Source of the DNA: Bacteroidota bacterium
Lineage (GTDB): Bacteria > Bacteroidota > Bacteroidia > Flavobacteriales > Crocinitomicaceae
Direction: 5' to 3'
Assembly: GCA_029558435.1 (NCBI GenBank)
Contig: JAKQEZ010000379.1
Span: 1 to 8,041 of the forward strand
DNA: 8,041 bases
Below, piece after piece: positions 1 to 6,472 of this stretch (the stretch's first letter is position 1; each line of letters opens with the position of its first letter). Both the position numbers and the translations under genes were made by a program. The notes below the pieces were generated by a model. The model was not told where the DNA came from, did not search any database, and saw only the letters and a list, made by a program, of their open reading frames with translations.

Positions 1-595
1 TTGTTGCATAAAATGCTGGCACTGTATCTTTTAAAAATGTTGCCAACTTTTTAGCTTCCTCCTGGATGTGTGCATTTCTTGCGTGAATCAACTCACCCCC
101 CGACTTTAATTGATTTAAAACTTTATCTGAGGTTAATCCTATCTTATAAAATATGTTGGCCAACTGAACAATGGAGAATGCCAATGCTGTTCTTGGAGGA
201 TTTCCACCAGGCACTACAACACAATCAAAACCGTTTGTTTTACAGAAATCTGCTAATTCACCACCCGAACAAACACCAATAATTTGAGCACCTTTTTCTT
301 TTGCTTCTTTGGTAAAAATTAATGTTTCTTCTGTATTTCCTGAATAGGATGAAGCAATTAACAATGTGTTTTCATTAATAAATTGCGGTGTTACATAGTC
401 ATTAAAACATTGAACTGGTACTTTGATTTCATCTTGAATCCAAAGAGCAACTAATTTTCCTCCAATACCAGAGCCACCCATGCCACTAATCACAACATTG
501 TTGATTGTTTTTTTAGGCGTTTGAAAGGTTGCATTACTAGCAATTTGTAAAGCTTCTTCAATATTTGCGATGAATGCGGCAATCAGTTTGTCCAT
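1..595 (-). CDS. Bifunctional phosphoglucose/phosphomannose isomerase, N-terminal 198 residues (partial, runs off the window)
   Basis: The reading frame opens at an ATG (595-593) and stays open to the window edge, giving 198 residues without a stop; the C-terminal part lies outside. It is a SIS-domain sugar isomerase: GMGGSGIGG at residues 38-46, then SSYSGNTEET at 82-91, the phosphosugar-binding loop typical of SIS proteins. The PGGNPPRTAL stretch at 129-138 resembles the PPR-x-AL segment of the archaeal/bacterial bifunctional PGI/PMI family, whose arginine lies in the active site. Such enzymes interconvert fructose-6-phosphate with glucose-6-phosphate and mannose-6-phosphate in the cytoplasm. 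Family members are roughly 300-350 aa, so over a third is missing, including the usual catalytic Glu and His. It lies 65 bp downstream of the ABC ATPase on the same strand and might be read through from it. No convincing promoter of its own was seen. Another SIS-domain isomerase is possible but less likely. Confidence 0.88.
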   Translation of the reverse strand, partial: MDKLIAAFIANIEEALQIASNATFQTPKKTINNVVISGMGGSGIGGKLVALWIQDEIKVPVQCFNDYVTPQFINENTLLIASSYSGNTEETLIFTKEAKEKGAQIIGVCSGGELADFCKTNGFDCVVVPGGNPPRTALAFSIVQLANIFYKIGLTSDKVLNQLKSGGELIHARNAHIQEEAKKLATFLKDTVPAFYAT

Positions 596-660
596 GCGAG
601 TATTAATTTTGGTGTAAAAATAGTGATTCTAATGAATTATTGATGTTCAAAGTTTTTATT

Positions 661-1377
661 TCATTCATAAAATTGTTCAATTAACTGCTCAAAGTCCATT
701 TTATTGTCAATTGTTACAATTTTTTTTGATGGTGCACAGCTTAATCCAAGTAGTTGAATATCAAATTGAACAATAGTTTCAATATCGTGTGACGAGAACA
801 AAATGAGTAAGTTCATTTCTTTGGCAATTTGAAGCAAAAGCCCAATCAATCGACGTTTATTTTTGTAATCCAAAAAGCTACTAGGTTCGTCTAACAAAAT
901 AATAGGTGTTTGTTGCGCCAAAGCTCTGGCCACAGCACACATCTGACGTTCACCATCACTTAGCTCATTGGTGTATTTTGTGGTTAAATGTTGGATGTTT
1001 ACCCGACTCAAAATGCCGTCCACATATTCTAAGTCTTGCTTGGTCACAATACCCCGATTATTCAAATAAGGTGTTCGCCCCAACAACACAAAATCTTTAA
1101 CCGTTGTAAATTCAATTTCTGGAAAACGTGAAGGAACAAAAGCAATTTTTTTAGAAAACTGTTCTTTCGATAAACTTTGAATGGAGTGATTATCAATAGC
1201 AATATCGCCAGAAAATGGTTTGATCTGACCACAAAGCGTTTTCAAAAACGTTGATTTTCCGCTACCATTGCTACCGATGAGCGCATATACCTTTCCTTTT
1301 TCAAGCATTTCTATCGTTACTTGAGCTAAAGGTTGATGGTATCCTATTTCTAGTTGTTTAAATGCAATCACGACCAA
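661..1377 (-). CDS. ABC transporter ATP-binding protein, FecE/FhuC/BtuD family
   Basis: This is the cytoplasmic ATPase of a type II importer for an iron-chelate, heme or cobalamin-like substrate. Visible motifs are Walker A GSNGSGKST (35-43), signature LSDGERQ (139-145), Walker B IILLDEP (159-165) with catalytic Glu164, D-loop SFLD (167-170) and the H-loop His197 in SSHD. The Q-loop position, normally the Gln of a (Y/F)-(L/V)-P-Q segment, reads FVPS (80-83), so the glutamine is a serine. LGRTPYL (99-105) follows as in FecE-type proteins. The 238-aa form starts at TTG (1377-1375) and overlaps the permease by 10 bp. An in-frame GTG at 1371-1369 would give 236 aa and a classic 4-base GTGA stop/start overlap, which I find at least as likely. 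No ATG lies nearby upstream in frame. The partner is clearly the permease upstream. The substrate cannot be assigned. Confidence 0.93.
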   Translation of the reverse strand: MVVIAFKQLEIGYHQPLAQVTIEMLEKGKVYALIGSNGSGKSTFLKTLCGQIKPFSGDIAIDNHSIQSLSKEQFSKKIAFVPSRFPEIEFTTVKDFVLLGRTPYLNNRGIVTKQDLEYVDGILSRVNIQHLTTKYTNELSDGERQMCAVARALAQQTPIILLDEPSSFLDYKNKRRLIGLLLQIAKEMNLLILFSSHDIETIVQFDIQLLGLSCAPSKKIVTIDNKMDFEQLIEQFYE

Positions 1378-2354
1378 CGTTTTAAAATGATGTAAATAAC
1401 AAACGGCGCTCCTATCATGGAAGTTATAGCATTAATGGGCACAATAACCGAATTGGACAACAGCTGAACAATGGCGTCGCACACTACCATAAAAATACTT
1501 CCTGTAACTAGGGTTGCTACAATTAATATTCGATGATTTTGTGTTTTGTATATCAACTTCACCAAATTAGGAACTGCCATTCCAACAAATGCAATGGGGC
1601 CACAAAAAGCTGTAATGACACCTGTTAAAACCGAGCCAATTAAAATAACCAACATGCGTGTATTGCGACTATTCACTCCTAAAACAGCTGCATTTTCTTG
1701 TCCCAAAACCAATGCGTTCAATGCTTTTACTAAGAAAAATGTGGCAACAATACTTGAACTAAAGAGCAAGAAAATGAGGGGCAATTGTGCATAGGTTACT
1801 TGTTGCAGTGAACCCATTGCCCACAACGTAAAGAGTTTTAACTGATGTGCATCGCTCCATGTTTGAATAATGCTAATAAATGCTGCAGAGAAACTACCCA
1901 GCATAATGCCAATCAACAATAAAGAACCGTGAGAGCGCACAAAACGGGCAAAAAATAAGATAAGAACACCAAAAATAAGCGCACCAAAAAGAGCACTTGA
2001 AATGAGTCCAAAATCTGAATTAAAAAACGTAAATCCTGTCATTAATGCAATGGCAACAAACAAACTTGAACCAGTGCTTACACCCAAAATATTAGGTTCT
2101 GCCAAAGGATTGTAAAAAATAGTTTGCATCAGCAAACCGGCAAGTGATAAACCAGCACCTGCAATGATGGCCATTAAAATGCGAGGGATTCTTAAATCTC
2201 GGGCAATAACATGATGTGTGTTGGCAGCATCGTAATGAAACAAAGCATTCCAATATTCATTGAAAGAAATAGCAATGGAACCAGCAAACAGGTGCACCGA
2301 AATGGCAAACAATAGCACAGCACAACTGACTATTATTTTAAATCGGATGCTCAT
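1368..2354 (-). CDS. FecCD/BtuC-family ABC transporter permease
   Basis: This is an integral inner-membrane subunit that works as a dimer with the ATPase encoded just downstream. At 328 aa it has the usual family length and many hydrophobic helices, starting with residues 7-25. Family landmarks in order are LRIPRIL (54-60), GLLMQTIFYNPLAEPNILG (73-91), the cytoplasmic coupling segment AAVLGVNSRNTR (222-233) that docks on the ATPase, GPIAFVGMAVPN (252-263), and the C-terminal VPINAITSMIGAPFVIYII (305-323). In most family members the GPI-x-FVGL segment ends in Pro-His followed by Arg nearby. Here it is Pro-Asn263 and Lys266. The start ATG (2354-2352) lies 17 bp after the response-regulator stop, too little space for an ordinary promoter, so co-transcription with the two-component genes is likely. 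Substrate class (ferric siderophore, heme or B12) is known for the family but not resolvable here. Confidence 0.94.
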   Translation of the reverse strand: MSIRFKIIVSCAVLLFAISVHLFAGSIAISFNEYWNALFHYDAANTHHVIARDLRIPRILMAIIAGAGLSLAGLLMQTIFYNPLAEPNILGVSTGSSLFVAIALMTGFTFFNSDFGLISSALFGALIFGVLILFFARFVRSHGSLLLIGIMLGSFSAAFISIIQTWSDAHQLKLFTLWAMGSLQQVTYAQLPLIFLLFSSSIVATFFLVKALNALVLGQENAAVLGVNSRNTRMLVILIGSVLTGVITAFCGPIAFVGMAVPNLVKLIYKTQNHRILIVATLVTGSIFMVVCDAIVQLLSNSVIVPINAITSMIGAPFVIYIILKRWS

Positions 2355-2371
2355 GGGTAGGTTGGTTCAAT

Positions 2372-3118
2372 TTACAGATTCTCAATTATTTTAAAGAAAA
2401 TCTCGCGTTTTGCTGGAGAAAGTGGCACTTCAGAACCGTCTTTCATCACTACAAAACCACCGTTTCCTTTGTTGTATTTTTCAACATAATCCAAGTTGAT
2501 TAAATGTGATTGTTGTACACGGATGAAATTATAACCTGCCAGCAAATCATCGTATTCTTTCAACGTTTTGGACACTAAAATTGATTTCCCATCATTGAGA
2601 TAGAAGGACGTGTAATTTCTGTCAGATTCCAATCGAATGATTTGATCCAAATCCACAACGTGGACACTTTCTTGCGTTTTGAGTACCAATCTTCTTTTTT
2701 GTTGCGGTGAAATATTGTGTTGCAAGGCTTCAAATTGGCGTTCATCATTTTTTGTATTCATTTTTTCCAACGCACGTTCCACCACTTCCTTTAACTCATC
2801 TGCATCAACTGGTTTTAATATATAGTCGAGTGCACTAAACTTGATGGCTTTGATGGCAAATTCTTCGTGGGCAGTAATAAACACTACTTCAAATGATTTT
2901 TTAGGTAGAGCTTTCAAGATATCAAAACCAGAACCATCGGGCATTTGAATATCAAGAAACACGATATCTGGCTCGTGCTTTTCAATGGCTTTTAATCCAG
3001 ATTTCACGCTTTCGCCTTCAGAAATAGCTTCAATATCTAACTCAAAAGAGTTGATTAATTTTGCAATTAAATCGCGTGTTCTGTTTTCATCATCAATAAC
3101 TAATGCCTTTTTTTTCAT
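2372..3118 (-). CDS. LytTR-family two-component response regulator (LytR/AlgR type)
   Basis: This is a cytoplasmic transcription regulator of 248 aa with two domains. The receiver domain (about 4-120) has the acidic pair Asp9-Asp10, the phospho-accepting Asp56 in FLDIQMP, Thr82 in ITAHEEFA and Lys102 in LKP, so all the catalytic residues are present. A linker (about 121-140) leads to a LytTR DNA-binding domain (about 141-246), recognised by RLESDRNYTSFYL (162-174), the SKTLKEYDDLL segment and FIRVQQSHLINLDYV (198-212). LytTR domains bind DNA through beta strands, usually at paired short direct repeats. The start ATG is 12 bp after the kinase stop, marking them as a cognate pair, and the ABC permease follows 17 bp later. 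The kinase presumably phosphorylates Asp56; the target promoters are unknown, and autoregulation at 5342-5444 is only a guess. Confidence 0.96.
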   Translation of the reverse strand: MKKKALVIDDENRTRDLIAKLINSFELDIEAISEGESVKSGLKAIEKHEPDIVFLDIQMPDGSGFDILKALPKKSFEVVFITAHEEFAIKAIKFSALDYILKPVDADELKEVVERALEKMNTKNDERQFEALQHNISPQQKRRLVLKTQESVHVVDLDQIIRLESDRNYTSFYLNDGKSILVSKTLKEYDDLLAGYNFIRVQQSHLINLDYVEKYNKGNGGFVVMKDGSEVPLSPAKREIFFKIIENL

Positions 3119-3130
3119 AGTACTTCTATT

Positions 3131-5341
3131 TTAAACCGCTTCTACTCTGTAGGGTAACGAAATTAATATTTTTGTTCCAGTTTGCAAAGTTTTATCGTAA
3201 TCTTCGATTTTTAAGAAACCTTCTGTTTTGTATTTTCTGTTTAAATTTTCGATACGTTCTTTGGTTATTTTCATTGCCATGCTTTTGTGTTCACGGCTTT
3301 TCTTATTTTTTTCAGAAGTTTTTCTTCCCACTCCATTGTCCTCAATAATAATTTCAAGCATGTGTATTTTTTTACGAAAAAGAATATGAATGAATCCATT
3401 TTCAACCGTATGTAATTGTCCGTGTTCAATAGCATTTTCAATAAAAGGTTGTGTAATCATTGGTGGAATGAGCGCCTTTTCAAAAGTTAGTTCATCGGTT
3501 ACTTCAATGGTGTAATCAAACCTGTTTTCAAAGCGCATTTTTTGTGTCTCTAAGTATTTTTTAAGAATTTCTACCTCTAATTGAATTGGGATTTCTTCTT
3601 TGGGTGAATTTTCCAAAATCAAACGCATGAGACGGGAAAAATTGACCAAGAATTTAGCAGAATTTTTAGTATCGTTTTCATAAATATAGCTCTGAATCAC
3701 CGACATGGCATTGAACACAAAATGAGGATTCATTTGAGCTCTCAAAAGGGTTTGTGCCATTTCTGCTTCGCGTTGCTGTTGTTTGATTTCATTTTGTTTC
3801 CAACGGTTACGCAAAATAATGTAGGCCATTATTATCAATAAAATAAAACCAATAATCACATAAATCTGAAAGGTATTACGCAGCTTCACATTTTCAAATT
3901 GTGTGGCGGTTAATTGGCGTTGTTGGCGTTGTTTCTCAATAGAATCTGCTTGTGACAGAATCAAACGGTCGCGTTGTTCTGCTCGATACAATTCGTTTAA
4001 CTCTGCAATTTTGCTAACCGATTGGCGCAATGCATTGCTATCTTTAAGCTCTACATACAATTGCATGTACTCCAATGCTTTTTGGGTTTGTCCGAGTTCT
4101 TTGTAAATTTTAGAAATCAAACGATAGTTTTCAAACATTGGAATTTCTGTGCTATTGGTTTTACTTATTTCATTGGAACGTAATAAATAATTGAGCGCAT
4201 TTTGGTATTTTTTATTAGCATAGAAAACCGTTGCCACATTTTGGTAAACCAAGGCAATTTGGTTCATATTCCCAACCGATTCATAATTGACCAAAGCATT
4301 GTTGAATTGCGTGCCAGCTTTATTGTATTCTTTTTGTTCTCGATAAATAATTCCAAGCGTATTATAAGCGTTTCCTAGTCCATCTTTGTTATTGAGCGTT
4401 TCAAAAATTGCTATGGCATTTAAACAATTTCTTTTGGCTTCGTTGAGCTTTTTTTTAATAAAATAACTGTTTGCTAATTCAATTAACGACAATGCTTCGA
4501 GGTTTTTATCGTTGATGCGTATCCCATTCTCAAGCGCCTGATTAAAATAATATTCTGCATCTTTTGTGTTGTGAATAGCTAATTGCGCTCGTCCAATTTC
4601 GAGAGAAAAAAGGGCAATTTGGCGAAGATTTTTAATTTCAGAGGCTATTTGTAGGGCAAGAATATCTTTAGAAGCGCTCAAATCTGTTTGCCCAAATGTT
4701 TTATAGGTCAATGCTTGTTGATGAAAACAATCAGCTAGCAGTGATTTATCAGAAGTTCTCCTCACATTTTGAAGAGCAAGATTGATGTAAAACAATGCAG
4801 AATCTTTTAAATGTAAATTGTTTGCATAATTTTTACTCATCAATAGATTTGCTTCAGCTACATAATTTTTAGAGTTAATATCGTGTGCAATCCGCAACAT
4901 CCGTTTCAAATAAAAAAAAGCCATATCCGATTCTTTATTGAGAATATGGTAATTGGATAAATGTTTAAAAATCTCAATTTGAATTTTATCACTATTGATG
5001 CGGTTGATAAAAGGTTGACAACTCAATACCGTAGAAAAATAAGCAACTCTATTGCCTGTAATTTGTTCCATATCTGCTTTAAACAACAAAGCCGCTACGC
5101 GCGATGAATCGTCCAAAACAATACTTGTACTAACCAACACATCTTTTAAAGAATCAGCAAATGCAACATTTGAAGTTTGATAAAGTTTAGCATTTGATAG
5201 TAGGATTTGAAATTTTTTAGAAGGCGTATTTACTTTTTTCAATGAAGCATTAAATGCTTGGATATCTAATTGTGAAAATACGGTAAAATGAACGCTAATG
5301 GCACCCAAAAAAAGGAATAAATAAAGGTGAAAACGTTTCAT
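3131..5341 (-). CDS. TPR-containing sensor histidine kinase, LytS/YehU (His_kinase) type
   Basis: This is an inner-membrane sensor kinase of 736 aa, partner of the LytTR regulator 12 bp downstream. In order it has: an N-terminal signal peptide (1-23; likely cleavage before Gln24 in VFSQ); a large, presumably periplasmic region of about seven TPR-like helix pairs (roughly 162-193, 203-233, 243-273, 283-314, 323-355, 363-393, 403-432); a polar coiled-coil-like stretch (443-488); one membrane helix (about 491-510); and a cytoplasmic kinase of the His_kinase/HATPase class. The phospho-accepting histidine is His540 in QMNPHFVFNA, the N-box is PFIENAIEHG (632-641, Asn636), the G1 box is EDNGVGR (667-673), and TGTKILISLP (721-730) is the last ATP-lid element. 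It has no PAS, HAMP or multi-TM sensor domain, so TPR-mediated protein or peptide sensing is inferred. It is the first gene of the leftward cluster, with a candidate promoter at 5361-5392. Confidence 0.95.
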   Translation of the reverse strand: MKRFHLYLFLFLGAISVHFTVFSQLDIQAFNASLKKVNTPSKKFQILLSNAKLYQTSNVAFADSLKDVLVSTSIVLDDSSRVAALLFKADMEQITGNRVAYFSTVLSCQPFINRINSDKIQIEIFKHLSNYHILNKESDMAFFYLKRMLRIAHDINSKNYVAEANLLMSKNYANNLHLKDSALFYINLALQNVRRTSDKSLLADCFHQQALTYKTFGQTDLSASKDILALQIASEIKNLRQIALFSLEIGRAQLAIHNTKDAEYYFNQALENGIRINDKNLEALSLIELANSYFIKKKLNEAKRNCLNAIAIFETLNNKDGLGNAYNTLGIIYREQKEYNKAGTQFNNALVNYESVGNMNQIALVYQNVATVFYANKKYQNALNYLLRSNEISKTNSTEIPMFENYRLISKIYKELGQTQKALEYMQLYVELKDSNALRQSVSKIAELNELYRAEQRDRLILSQADSIEKQRQQRQLTATQFENVKLRNTFQIYVIIGFILLIIMAYIILRNRWKQNEIKQQQREAEMAQTLLRAQMNPHFVFNAMSVIQSYIYENDTKNSAKFLVNFSRLMRLILENSPKEEIPIQLEVEILKKYLETQKMRFENRFDYTIEVTDELTFEKALIPPMITQPFIENAIEHGQLHTVENGFIHILFRKKIHMLEIIIEDNGVGRKTSEKNKKSREHKSMAMKITKERIENLNRKYKTEGFLKIEDYDKTLQTGTKILISLPYRVEAV

Positions 5342-5360
5342 TTTGTTAATTTACAAGAGC

Positions 5361-5392
5361 TAAAATTACAATTTTTACTTTTCAAAATGCAA
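5361..5392 (-). promoter_or_regulatory. Candidate leftward promoter of the kinase-regulator-transporter cluster
   Basis: Read on the minus strand, a TTG (5392-5390) is followed after 21 bp by TAATTTTA (5368-5361), a one-mismatch fit to the Bacteroidota -7 element TAnnTTTG. The kinase ATG begins about 20 bp downstream. The region is so AT-rich that a match of this quality could arise by chance, so this is a placement guess, not a firm site. Confidence 0.4.
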
Positions 5393-5398
5393 TTGTAA
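5366..5398. repeat. 8-bp inverted repeat in the divergent intergenic region
   Basis: TTACAATT (5366-5373) and AATTGTAA (5391-5398) are perfect reverse complements separated by 17 bp. The left arm overlaps the candidate kinase -7 element and the right arm covers both candidate -33 TTG triplets, so a protein bound here could affect both directions. The half-sites are low in GC, so chance occurrence is possible. Confidence 0.45.
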
Positions 5399-5427
5399 GC
5401 GTATAAAACACAAAAAGGTTATCTTTG
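5393..5427 (+). promoter_or_regulatory. Candidate rightward promoter of the RidA-family gene
   Basis: TATCTTTG (5420-5427) matches the Bacteroidota -7 element TAnnTTTG exactly and lies 17 bp before the ATG at 5445. The nearest upstream TTG (5393-5395) is 24 bp away, slightly longer than the usual 17-23 bp, so the -33 assignment is weaker than the -7. The TTG is the right half of a CAATTG palindrome whose left half serves the opposite candidate promoter. Confidence 0.55.
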
Positions 5428-5444
5428 CACTAAAATTTTAAAAA

Positions 5445-5876
5445 ATGGATCCATCTAAAATTTCTACCAATAAAGCTCCAAAGCCAGTGGGTGCATATCC
5501 GCATGCGCGTAAAGTTGGAAATCTTTTATTTCTTTCGGGTGTTGGTCCACGAACTGCTGGTTCTGATGCCAACGATTCGGGAGTTCCTGGATTGGAATTG
5601 GATAAAAACGGAAATTTTTTAGCGTTTGATTTTGAAGCTCAGTGTAGAAGCGTTTTTGATAATGTTCGTGTAATTTTAGAGGAAGCAGGTTCGTCTTGGG
5701 ATCAATTAGTGGATGTAACTGTTTTTTTAACAAATATGAAGCGAGATTTTCATACCTACAACAAATTGTACAACGAATATTTTAAGGACAATCAACCGTG
5801 CAGAACAACAGTTGAAATCAACTCACTGCCAACACCGATTGCTATTGAATTAAAATGTATTGCAACTATTGATTAA
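5445..5876 (+). CDS. RidA/YjgF-superfamily protein, possibly of the 2-aminomuconate deaminase-like subgroup
   Basis: This is a 143-aa single-domain protein of the YjgF/YER057c/UK114 superfamily, which forms trimers and hydrolyses reactive imine/enamine intermediates. The family signature runs PVGAYPHARKVGNLLFLSG (14-32), then DNVRVILEEAGSSWDQLV (72-89) and DVTVFLTNM (90-98). The C-terminal PCRTTVEINSLP (118-129) carries the substrate-carboxylate-binding Arg120, and IELK (134-137) includes Glu135, matching the active-site Glu of RidA. It is about 15 residues longer than E. coli RidA, mainly through an extension around 35-62 (SDANDSGVPGLELDKNG region). From memory this layout resembles bacterial 2-aminomuconate deaminases of tryptophan/3-hydroxyanthranilate breakdown, but no other gene of that pathway is in the window, so the substrate is left open. 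It is the first gene of a probable three-gene operon; the next gene starts 12 bp later. The ATG is preceded by an A-rich stretch rather than a Shine-Dalgarno. Confidence 0.9.
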   Translation: MDPSKISTNKAPKPVGAYPHARKVGNLLFLSGVGPRTAGSDANDSGVPGLELDKNGNFLAFDFEAQCRSVFDNVRVILEEAGSSWDQLVDVTVFLTNMKRDFHTYNKLYNEYFKDNQPCRTTVEINSLPTPIAIELKCIATID

Positions 5877-5888
5877 AAAATATATACT

Positions 5889-6467
5889 ATGATTGGATTT
5901 ATTATTAAATGCGTTTTGGCGTTGACATCACTTTTGGGAACTATTAGTTTGTTTGCAAGTGGTCATTGGGGATGGGGAATTGTAATGATTTTTGTAACTG
6001 CCCTAATAGGTGTTTTCTTCTTTCGTCATGAGCGCATTATTATGGCATTTTATTACATGCGATTAGGAAACCAACAAAAAGCTAAATACCATTTTGACAA
6101 GATTACTGCACCGCAATTTTTACCTAAAAAACAACGTGCTTATGTGTTGTATATGCAAGCCGTTTTAGGTTCGCAAGAAAATGGACCTGCAAAAACAGAA
6201 GCTTCATTGCGCAAAGCGTTGGCAATGGGATTGCGTGCTAAACACGACAATGCAATTGCAAAAATGCATTTAGCAGGAGCATGTGCACAAACAGGAAGAC
6301 GACAAGAAGCATTGACATTGTTGGCTGAGGCTAAAAAATTAGACGATTCTGGCATGATGAAAGACCAAATTAAGATGCTTCAAGACCAATTAAAAATGGC
6401 ACCTTCTGCCAATCAAATGCGCATGGCTCAAATGATGGGTGGCCGCAGAAAAATGCCTAGAAGATAA
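5889..6467 (+). CDS. Small membrane protein with TPR-like repeats, function unknown
   Basis: I do not recognise a named family. The 192-aa protein opens with two hydrophobic helices (about 2-23 and 28-45) forming a short hairpin in the membrane. A charged, helical domain follows with two TPR-like pairs (about 83-114, with the AEASLRKALAMG-like end, and 122-152, AKMHLAGACAQTGRRQEAL). The tail (158-192) is rich in Met, Gln and Arg, ending in basic residues. Few charged residues separate the helices, so the TPR part and basic tail probably both face the cytoplasm, where the tail could contact nucleic acid or phospholipid; this is inference. The gene sits 12 bp after the RidA-family gene and 5 bp before a methyltransferase, so it is almost certainly co-transcribed with both, though a shared pathway is not evident. 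It could be a scaffold or assembly factor. Confidence 0.8.
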   Translation: MIGFIIKCVLALTSLLGTISLFASGHWGWGIVMIFVTALIGVFFFRHERIIMAFYYMRLGNQQKAKYHFDKITAPQFLPKKQRAYVLYMQAVLGSQENGPAKTEASLRKALAMGLRAKHDNAIAKMHLAGACAQTGRRQEALTLLAEAKKLDDSGMMKDQIKMLQDQLKMAPSANQMRMAQMMGGRRKMPRR

Positions 6468-6472
6468 GCACA

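Noticed and set aside
70..282. Open frame of 70 codons on the plus strand at the left end
   Set aside because: It is antisense to the SIS-domain isomerase, whose motifs are intact and in frame through this stretch.
615..651. Possible promoter for the isomerase gene on the minus strand (TTG at 650-648, TATTTTTA at 622-615)
   Set aside because: The spacer is 25 bp, longer than usual, and the -7 element lacks the final G; read-through from the ABC genes is just as plausible.
596..660. Possible terminator between the ATPase and isomerase genes
   Set aside because: Only short AT-only complementary stretches are present, with no GC-containing stem followed by a T-run on the minus strand.
1546..1794. 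Open frame of 82 codons on the plus strand within the permease gene
   Set aside because: It is antisense to conserved permease motifs; its Lys/Thr/Asn-rich translation looks like a shadow of the membrane protein's codons.
3131..5341. TPR repeats of the kinase considered as evidence of a signalling system of a new type
   Set aside because: TPR-containing LytS-like kinases are widespread in Bacteroidota; on its own this domain order is ordinary.
5464..5733. Open frame of 89 codons on the minus strand inside the RidA-family gene
   Set aside because: It lies wholly antisense to a gene with clear family motifs and shows no recognisable domain of its own.
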